A DNA stretch of 64,000 nucleotides. It comes from Hippasteria phrygiana. Lineage: Eukaryota; Echinodermata; Asteroidea; Valvatida; Goniasteridae. Positions within the stretch are counted from its first letter, which is position 1; each line of letters starts with the position of its first letter. Below are positions 54,716-64,000 of this stretch, in pieces. The stretch is from contig JAZGUH010000768.1 in assembly GCA_037893225.1 (NCBI GenBank), positions 1 to 64,000 on the forward strand. The letters are read 5' to 3'. Position numbers and translations under genes: made by a program. Under the pieces are notes generated by a model. It was not told the origin of the DNA. It saw only the letters and a list, made by a program, of their open reading frames with translations, and did not search any database.

Positions 54716-55692
54716 TCTAACACTGTGTTTTTTACAGTGTTTCCCCGTGATTCCAAGCCCTACCCCCCCCCCCCCCCCTTACTCCCTTAGAAACCTTATT
54801 CACAGCAGCCATCTTTTGAGGTAAACCCCTTTTTTCCCGTTGGACAGGCACGTGTCAACAACCCTTTGTGTTTACATTGTTACGGAATTTGAATGACATA
54901 CCTTTAAGATGGCCGCTACGTAGACCGTTTTCATGCGTCGTCGTCGTCATGGACCCCGCGCATGGGGGGGGGGGGGGGTTCCCTTTGCCCCATATCGTAC
55001 TTCATAATGTGATACCAATGAAATGCCGCGTGCGCACGCGTGGTTTGACCTGCTTCAAAGTACACATGTACGATGATAACCACTGTGGACCGCCTTAATT
55101 GAAGTGATTATCATACACATATAATAATAACTGGATTTTTCAGTGTGTGTGTTGCATATGAACAGCGCCCCCAAGTTCAGAACAATCTTCCCCTGTCGGA
55201 AGAAAGGAGAGGGGGTTGGGGGGCTCATGGACATCCGTAAATGTGCTCCATTCTGCTACTTTCGTGAGCCGACTCCTAAAAAAAAAATAGAATAGGCGAT
55301 TCCGATATTGTCGAATAGAGTGGACTTAATTCTGCATGGAGTCGCAAAACCTGTTTAACAATTTCATTAACGTTGTTTTAACTTACAACACTGCACAACC
55401 GTATCGAATGAAGTATGAAAGGTTTCGTTCCAATTCCCAGTTTTGTTGCCATATACTTTTTGGGAAGACTACAGCCTTAAAGTTTCATGTATTGTTACGG
55501 TCTGAAAATCTCCAGACTATCCGTAAATATAAATAACTAGAAAAAAGCCTGAATTTTCTCGGATGCAACAAAGAAATCAAACAAGATCACACTGATGTAA
55601 AACAAAGAAACAATGTGATATAATAATGAGAATATTCGAGAATCAATAGGGTTTAACAAGTGTAGAATTAAGAAAAGATCTTATACAATACA

Positions 55693-55965
55693 GTCGACTC
55701 CCGTTATAACGAGCTCGGTCATAACGATATCCCGGATGTAACGAGCACATTCTCCCAGTCCTGATCAATTCGTGTACATTACTATGGGGAAATATTTGGT
55801 TATTACGGGCACGGACATTACGAGACTCCGGCTAAAACGATTTTGGCCGACCCCAGGCGAGCAAAACCATTGTTCTCAACCCATTTACAACGACATCTTT
55901 TCAAAACTACGGACACTGCAGCTTGTCGACGACGAACCTTTTGTCCCGATATAACGGGCATCATG
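55693..55965 (+). mobile_element. pogo/Tigger-like repeat, left end
   Basis: TACAGTCGACTCCCGTTATA then ACGAGCTCGGTCATAACG is the typical terminus and interior of pogo-family elements. No matching right end found. Confidence 0.6.
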
Positions 55966-57110
55966 CTCCCGTCTTCTAATTCAGGCAACGCACCTAAGCT
56001 TCACCCATCAATGTACCTTTGTAAGGACTTCAACCCAACGTTATTTCATCTCGCCGATCTTAAATATATTCAATATAACTTAACAGATCTTACGGGCAGG
56101 ACTTATATAGGCGAGGGCTCAGACGACTTGGGCAGCTCTGCAATGGGCGAGGACTTGGGCGAGGACTTGGACGGCTTGGGCACTCAGCAACGGACGAGGA
56201 CAACTCCAATAATGCAAGCGAATACAGTTCTTTGGCGAGCTGGAACACGGGGCGAATTCACCTCCAAAACAGCCGAAGAGAGACGAAAACAGCGGGGGAC
56301 GACACAAACTGGCTCCCGTCGCGAAAATATGGGGATATGAGATCCCAAATAATGAACCGACGACAGTTCACAAATAAATGTCTCTTCCGGGAATAATACT
56401 CAGCTCTAACTGTCTCCAGACGCTCACGCAGACGAGTCATATACAGGTCACAGGTCCGAATAAAACAGCTCACTCGATGAACCAAAATCCCAACGAAATT
56501 CTCCGTCCGTCTAAAGTCCACCGTCGAAAATCAAGTCCTGATTCTATTCCGAAATTAGTCCGTATATAAAGGATTTCATTCATTCCAGAGATTACTAGAA
56601 ATTCTAGAGAATCGTACAAATTACGTCACATCTAAAAATAATCTTTTACACTAGGTTCTCGAAACGCCTAGCGTACACGAGATTGACCTGGCGTATGCGA
56701 GATAGACCTATACAGAAACTTCCGGAACTCGAACATATGCTTCGCGTAAACAACGTTGACCCATTCATTCCAGGGTCAGCCGAAGTGGCACGCGTATGCA
56801 AATAAGTGGCGCGTGGCCTGTGACAAAACATTTGTTTGTGCCAGTTGAACATAATAGTAATACTGAATGAGGGGCGTATATATACATTCTGTGAGGGGAA
56901 TTTCCTAACACTGGCAGCATTTCCTTGTGTACATAACCGTATGATATTTCTTCTTTCCAAGGCATGGACAGAGCCTCCCGCTTGTGTCATCGAAATAGAG
57001 ACGAAGACACCAAAGCAGTCTTGTTGTATGTCATACGAACACACACAGTTTTGCCATGAAAATCTCGGAGACTTCAATAAGCCGTTTGCGGGTACCGCCA
57101 TCTTTGCTCT
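55966..57110. other. No confident gene
   Basis: A 165-codon frame from 55843 overlaps the pogo-like repeat and has low-complexity GEDLGEDLDGLG, so I do not call it a gene. Confidence 0.45.
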
Positions 57111-57245
57111 AAACCGCCATCTTTAGGGGGGAAAGCGCAAAATACAATGCATGATCTCCATGGAAATTGTTAGCTTGCGCACGCGACTAATCTTCATGGA
57201 GATCAGGCATTGAATTTTGCGCTTGTCCCCTAAAGATGGCGGTTT
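57111..57245. mobile_element. Short MITE with YY1-like ends
   Basis: AAACCGCCATCTTTAGGGG (57111-57129) and CCCCTAAAGATGGCGGTTT (57227-57245) are perfect inverted ends. The next 30 bp also pair with few mismatches. AAGATGGCGG matches the YY1 consensus. Confidence 0.8.
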
Positions 57246-57545
57246 CAAACAAGGACATCCTCGACACGGCTTATGTAAACAGCGCAGCCCGCAGATTATA
57301 GGCCTACTGTGGCCACAGTCAACACATGATAGCTACACATCTTCTCTAGTAGAAGGATTTTGCAGGCGTCCCAATAATGCAGCTATTAGTTATTGCTCCA
57401 GGTGTATACCAACGAGGCATTATGGGCAACTGAGGATAGCGCATTTCCGGTACCACCGGGTGGGTTATGCGGAAGGCCAGGATGTGTATATCAAGTTCCT
57501 GTGCCCAGGAAAGCTACAGGTCTGCATGGGACCAACCGACACCAG

Positions 57546-58707
57546 GGGCGTATTCGAAACCCCGTTCTCGGGTAACCCGTGTTCTCTCAGGCTGGTTGCC
57601 AAATAAGGAGCATCAAAAGAGCGTGTGCACCCTATACGTTCCAATGGGCTACTAAATTATGCGCTAAATTAAAATAAATTTCCATACTAATTAGCTACAG
57701 CAGCGCTTGCAAGCAGGGCGTGCTGTTACATAACATGGTCATTTTCACGGCGTGCCCTTGCAGATTAGCCCTGGTGCTGGGTCATCATGTGCGGAGCCAA
57801 TAATGAAGTTTATATTCATACTAAAGAAAAGAAAGAAAAATCGAGTAAAACACAACCACTGAATAAGTATAATAGTTTAGGTTTTCGTCTGTTGTCTACG
57901 GTATTTCTTCAGGTTGTTAAAACTCTGGGAGCTGAGAAATTTTAATTCCAAAAGGAACATATTCTCATCCCATGAAATTCTTAATTTTATGCTCACTGGC
58001 AACATGTTCCCAGTGCAATTTGACACATACTGTGAGTTCTTTCCAAATGTCATTCTTTGGTTTTTAAAGATATTATCTGTATTTAGTCAGTATAATATCA
58101 TGGACGTCCATGAATTCAAAATGACATATTTTTCAAACTTATAATACATTATTTACATCGTATTGTTTATGTTGTCAAGGATCCTCATTACTTATGCAAA
58201 TATTAATACTACGAATGAAAAGAAAGGAAAATTTACGAGCTTACGAAAATAATTGAAATCGTGCAACAGCAATAATAATTGGCGAAGACAATCCCACTCC
58301 ATTGATCCCATTTTTTAATAACTATTTTATACTGTCCCTGGATTGCATGAGAGCTTCCCGAATTTCACAAAACTTAACGCAAGTTCCGGAAGGGCCTTAG
58401 TCCGCCATCTTTGTTCTTGACGTTCTTCATCTACTCCCCAGTAAGTGGGGAGTGAAAATCCTGTTCGTGAACACGGTTTGCGTTTTGGAAACTCTCTTTA
58501 GACTTGGACAAGTCGTTAGACAGCCCTGTTTTGTCCGTCGTACAGCGTGGCATATTATGTTATTATGCCAGTGAAGCACACGCATGTTGGCAACTAATAG
58601 AGCGGTATGCGCTATACCCCAGACGAATATAATAAATCCGTCCAATTACCGACTTGATTTCAAGTCTAAAATCTCTTCAACACGCGAACGGGGTTTCGAA
58701 TACGCCC
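57546..58707. mobile_element. Element with GGGCGTATTCGAAACCCCGT ends
   Basis: The inverted ends are about 24 bp, left at 57546 and right ending 58707. The 1.1-kb interior is AT-rich with no recognised coding sequence. No target duplication seen. Confidence 0.6.
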
Positions 58708-59223
58708 TCTAGAGTTACCTGACGGGTGTACACAATTTGTCCTGGTTCAAAAATGTACTGTACACGTACATGCTGTTACAATTCATGTAGACCTATATTT
58801 CAGTGACATCTTTTGTCAATTGCGTGTTTGTTGCGTGGGAGGTCGATACGTCATTGGAAAGTCCACATACCTTGATTAAACCAACAACAAGCATCCACAA
58901 GATTAGGTTCAATAGGACGGTTTTGAAAAGTCAACTTCAACGAGCAAGGTGATATTTTGATTAACAATAGAGGTCAACTGCTCTAAATAACGCCGGCATT
59001 CATCTGCGTTTCCTATAGCGCGGTATACACGCTCAGTGAGTTCCTCCACTGAAGGTAAGTTGGCAAAAATTGAAACTTGATGGTTGATTTTACATCAGTG
59101 ATCATGTCGCACATACAGCGCTAGAAGCAAATATTGGACCCATCAACATTTTCACCACTGTGTCTGTGACTGACTGGTAGTGGTAATTGGTTCCAAACAC
59201 CATGCAGTATCAGGTGAAAACGG

Positions 59224-59437
59224 CAGAGTTGGAGTCGAGTCCCTGCAAGTCCTTTCACAAGTACTTTCGCAAGCCCAGTCAGAAGTCCTTTCATAAAGCC
59301 GGTCACAAGTAACTGGATGAACAATGCCAAAGGAATGCCTTTGTCAAAGCTCATTTGAATAGCTTGTGATTGGAATTAGGACTGGAGGGCTTGTGATGGA
59401 CTTGCAGGGACTTGTGATGGACTCGACTACATCTCTG
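59224..59437. mobile_element. CAGAGTTG-type hAT-like MITE
   Basis: The ends are CAGAGTTGGAGTCGAGTCC and GGACTCGACTACATCTCTG. A perfect 8-bp duplication GAAAACGG flanks it (59216-59223 and 59438-59445). The interior shares CAAGTCCTTTCACAAGT-like words with the 51299-51523 copy. Confidence 0.85.
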
Positions 59438-59524
59438 GAAAACGGTGACCCTCAAACTTTACGGCGCTTTACAATAATTTTTGAAATGTGTAGATGAAAA
59501 ACGGGGTAGACTGTGTCAGAAGAC

Positions 59525-59590
59525 CACGGGCAACCTCGGTAGAGCAAGAGGTCGCCAGTTGACTCTGTTCGAGTCCCGCCCGAGTAAGCC
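59525..59590 (+). other. tRNA-like sequence (pseudo-tRNA or SINE)
   Basis: CTCGGTAGAGCAAGAGGTCG resembles an A box and D arm, GTTCGAGTCCC a B box. The acceptor ends do not pair well, so it is not a functional tRNA call. Confidence 0.45.
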
Positions 59591-61545
59591 TATGTTTTCC
59601 CCCCGCAGACTCTTGTAAAGCACTGCATTGTGAGCATAGAGTGTTGAATGCACTCGGGAAAGGGCAAAAATCTCTCTTCTATTTCGTTGACATGTTAGGC
59701 TAATTCTGATGATGTATGGAATATGTATCAACATGGCCAGTTTGAAAACAAAATCATAAATATGAACTGAAACAACTCGAATGAGATTTGCGCAAGAATT
59801 GTATTAATTTTGACAGTTTTGAAGTTTATTGTTACAAATAAGTAATTTGCAAAAGTGGTTTTGCACGGTATCTGTGACATGCTTCAAAATGTTGCTGGTC
59901 CAATTTTCTTTTCCAGATCTGGTTTTTGTTTTTGTTTTTGCTATTTTACCATGATGTTACCACTGGTATATAGGCCTACATGCATGGTCGAGATTAATTC
60001 TGACATAGCATGTCCTATAACTCCAAAAGAATATTTGTAAGAAACAAAATCCAGATTCGTTGTATGCACTACGGAGGAATCAAACTTGATTTTACCAGTT
60101 TGTCGTTTATAACTTTTTTATAAACCAAGCGGCTAGAGAAAAAAACCATGTGTAGCCAATCTTTAAATAAGGAAGTCTCGAGAGCTGAACCTAATACATG
60201 TACACGTATTATATGTGTATATAGTAACCGTATGCCATTTATCATCGCGGTTACATGCTATCCGGGACGCCAGTTTCATTTATCTTCCAATTTTGGATTG
60301 CAACCAACAACCCTCAGCCTAAACCTGCAAGGGATGCGTTTGGTTGGGGTGGGGGTTAAGGTGACAAGAACGTGTGATTTTAATCAATGGGGTGCGTCCG
60401 TCCGTGTTTAATCTACAGTCGCGCTATATCTGAACATCTCGCAAGGAAGAGTACACTTTCTTCTCAATGCGGCGGCTTCCAGCTGACAGTGAACATTCCG
60501 AGAGTTAGTTCATGCAGGTAAACATGGATGGCCTGGGGCCATTAAAGGGTATAGCCCCGTGACGTATCCTGCATGAGCTGGCCTAGCAGACGACATGCGG
60601 CTGTCAATTTCGAGACAAGATTGAATTTTGCAAGTTGACATTTGGCGCATTCATATTTCGCACAAGCGCCGTCGGGGTTCAAAGTTAAAATCTTCCAAAA
60701 CCTGACGAATTTGAGAAGTGAAATAAATCGGAACAGAATAGAACCTTGCACACTACATTATTTTGCAGGTGAGAAGTTATACAAAATATTGGTCCATACA
60801 CCGCTACAAGCCAGATAAAAAAAAGAAGATTTGTGAACCCGGAGTCTCTTGGGAACAATGTAGTATACTTCAGGTTCCGGGAAAGGTTTGTCAGACCAAC
60901 TTCGTGTGGACCACAGTTTTATTCCCTTGTGGGGAGGATTGAGGAAGGCCGCAAAAGAGATTTCAGAGAACCCTTTCAATGATTTCTAACGTGGGGGAGT
61001 GCGGTCAATTAATATTGACCCATCGCGGTATATTATCGCGTGAATGTCGCGTTATTCGACGCGGAACGTGCAAATTTTGAGACGAACACATATTTCTGCA
61101 GACAATTTCATAGGTTTGTCTGAGGGGCTGGTTAACTTGTATGTGCCCCCCCCCCCCCCCTCACTCCACTTGAACCCGCAAGCCTGTCGTCTGCGTTATC
61201 AGTAAACACGTTTGTCTTTCCTCTGAATTGTATGAGGTTTTGACGAAATTGTAAAATCCTAAGTAGATCAGGCGTATAATTATGGCCTACCGGGACCAAT
61301 GCACATTTAGCATTCACTCGACATGGGTCTAAGATTCATTTGTGTAAATATTTGTGTATGTGTGCAAATATTGATTTTTCGTATGTCTGTTAGTACCGTT
61401 ATTAATTTGTAACTAAAATGTTTTTAGGCCTATGGCCACAATGGAAACAAGTTTGAAACTGTTTGGGCATACCCTGGGTAAAGAAATGTAATAAAATGTA
61501 ACCGTTGTGGGGAATCCACCCCTCCCCCCCCCCCCCCCCCCCAAA

Positions 61546-61570
61546 CACACACACACACACACACACACAC
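61546..61570 (+). repeat. (AC)n microsatellite
   Basis: Twelve AC units directly following a C run. Confidence 0.95.
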
Positions 61571-61590
61571 GTCGTCATGTAAACGGGTGC

Positions 61591-62300
61591 AATCGTGGAC
61601 CTCCCATTGTTCCTCTTTTGTTTATACTCTAACTTTTTCGGAAGGCCTCCCATTGGTTTTGTACATGATTTTCAATCGTGGACGTTAGGTCAAACGTGGA
61701 CCCCTTTGTCTACGCCCGAATTCTTTTGTCCTAGGTCCACGATTGCCGGCATATACAAACTCACACACACACAGTCACACAAGTGGGTATATACCGGCAA
61801 TCGTGGACCTCCTACTGTCCCTCTTCTATTTGTACTTTCACCTTTTCGGAAGGCCTCCCATATGTTTTGTACACGATTTTCAATCGTGGACGTTCGGTCA
61901 ATCGTGGACCCTTTGTGTACGCCCTAACTCTTTTGTCCCTAGTCCACGATTGCCGGTATTTACACACGCATGTTTTACTGTACAACTGAGGACTCAAGCT
62001 GTTCGGTTCCATTGTTCCCATTGTTTGGACTTTTTCTTGACATGCCCCATAAGGTTTGTACATAAAAACTACCGAGGACTTGTGCTCGGGTCCTCAGTTG
62101 TATTGTTGACACTAATCCCCTATTGGCGTAATGGATAACCTATACACCAGTGTGCAAACACCTTCAATCGGGGACCTCACGTTGTCCTATTGTTCATACT
62201 TTTTGGCAAGAGCCCTCCTTGGTTTTGTATACGGTTTCCAACCGTGGATCTTTCTCAACCGAGGACCCTATTGTCCTCTATTGGTAAAGGTCCCCTGTTG
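61591..62300 (+). repeat. Degenerate ~200-bp tandem repeat with inverted unit ends
   Basis: Units start near 61591, 61799 and 62163 with CAATCGTGGACCTCC-like words. The first two close with GTCCACGATTGCCGG before a CACACAC or TACACAC stretch. Each unit contains CCTTTTCGGAAGGCCTCCCA and TTTTGTACACGATTTTC. Related sequence is at 6218-6300. Confidence 0.75.
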
Positions 62301-63003
62301 AATGCAAAAACAAACCAGCCCATATAACACCCCAGCAACGGCCGTGATAACACTAATGGACTGCACGAGCCGGCTGGTTTGGAATAAACGAGAATATTAA
62401 AAAACGAAACCGTGTACGGCTGCCTGTCTTAACACTGAAGGTAATACACGTTTAGTTAAACGACGTTACAGAATACTTGATAGCGCATTCATGGTTTAAT
62501 TTGTGCAAGCTCCATTTATCGTAATTTAGGATCTGAATTAAGTAGTCTGGTTCCGGTTTGGATATTCTTGGATAAAAGCACAACACCGAGCACGAACGCT
62601 TACGCCCACTGTTTTATAATTAACTCTTTACTTATAATTTAATGCTATATTTTAAAAAAATTAAGTATATTATAGCTCATTGTTCTCTGAATCAAAAGCT
62701 AAAGAAATAGTTCATGCGGTTTTGTTTTAACTCGGAAAACATTATTAGGTCCTAGCCTGAACATAATATTCGAAATAATTAGTCATTAACTAATAGTAGA
62801 CTTTTTAAACACTTGATTGCGGTAGCATTTATGGAGTAATTTTGATCACAAATTTGTCAGAACCCGTATTGGGCATGTTCATCTGTATAGGTTAAACACG
62901 AAGCCTCATTTGCAAGCTAACCTCGCAAATGGCCAATGAGATCATACTTTATATGGATAAATGGCAGGGCAGGTACCAGTGACTGCAGCCAATCAGCAGT
63001 CGT
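62301..63003. other. 3' flank of the S1 protease, no other gene seen
   Basis: AT-rich sequence downstream of the protease stop on the minus strand. Likely 3' UTR and intergenic. Confidence 0.5.

Positions 63004-64000
<997 letters not shown>

Larger units (their letters stand above)
59446..61590. other. No gene seen
   Basis: Unassigned sequence apart from the tRNA-like segment and C-runs near 61146 and 61516. Confidence 0.5.

Noticed and set aside
55843..56340. 165-codon plus-strand frame
   Set aside because: Begins inside a pogo-like repeat and contains low-complexity acidic-Gly repeats. No family match by eye.
57217..57606. 129-codon frame with possible alternative frames
   Set aside because: Starts in the arm of a MITE and ends at the terminus of another element; no conserved motif or splice sites.
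59525..59590. Functional tRNA gene
   Set aside because: B box present but the acceptor stem does not pair; better explained as a SINE or pseudo-tRNA.

Overview
The window is animal nuclear DNA. Spliced genes with GT-AG introns sit in AT-rich, repeat-dense sequence full of nested transposable elements (TEs), tRNA-derived SINEs and long poly(G)/poly(C) runs. The gene families and repeat types suggest a marine invertebrate, possibly a deuterostome (echinoderm, hemichordate or cephalochordate). The phylum is an inference.

Genes: (1) A complete, intact NECAP gene (clathrin-adaptor accessory protein) lies on + from 33288 to 50138. Its eight exons join in phase to encode 304 residues. (2) A 15-hydroxyprostaglandin-dehydrogenase-like short-chain dehydrogenase lies on - (11821-12994). 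One internal exon and the 3' exons were not found, so it looks broken or incomplete. (3) The last two coding exons of a trypsin-like S1 serine protease lie on - at the right edge (63004-64000, running off the window). (4) A small, unrecognised three-exon gene for a possible single-pass membrane protein lies on + (exon 1 remnant near 18443-18492 and 25517-25562, then 25892-26014 and 26137-26235). Its first exon is split by a 7-kb element, and it sits inside a 12-kb element. (5) An intact-looking tyrosine recombinase ORF of a mobile element lies antisense in NECAP intron 6.

Layout: 1-11 kb is mostly MITEs, minisatellites and unassigned sequence. 11.5-13 kb holds the dehydrogenase. 13.2-16.8 kb, 17.7-29.9 kb, 30.8-33.2 kb and 33.8-35.1 kb each hold an element whose two ends are inverted arrays of short tandem repeats (15-20 bp units). 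Each is flanked by a short direct repeat that looks like a target-site duplication (6, 6, 9 and 8 bp). Nested in the 12-kb one is a 7-kb foldback element whose arms are built of about 200-bp tandem units, flanked by a 9-bp duplication. 33.3-50.1 kb is NECAP, whose introns have collected a TTAA-type MITE, a TA-type element, hAT-like elements, SINEs, a hairpin element and the recombinase. 50.1-62.9 kb is intergenic with more nested MITEs, a perfect 79-bp-arm palindrome and a degenerate tandem repeat. 63.0-64.0 kb is the protease.

The most unusual pattern is the repeated occurrence of elements whose terminal inverted repeats are minisatellite arrays. Two of them share the terminus TATGG....CCAAAG and a 6-bp duplication, so they appear to be one family. 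The direct repeats and inverted arms were read by eye. No database search was possible.
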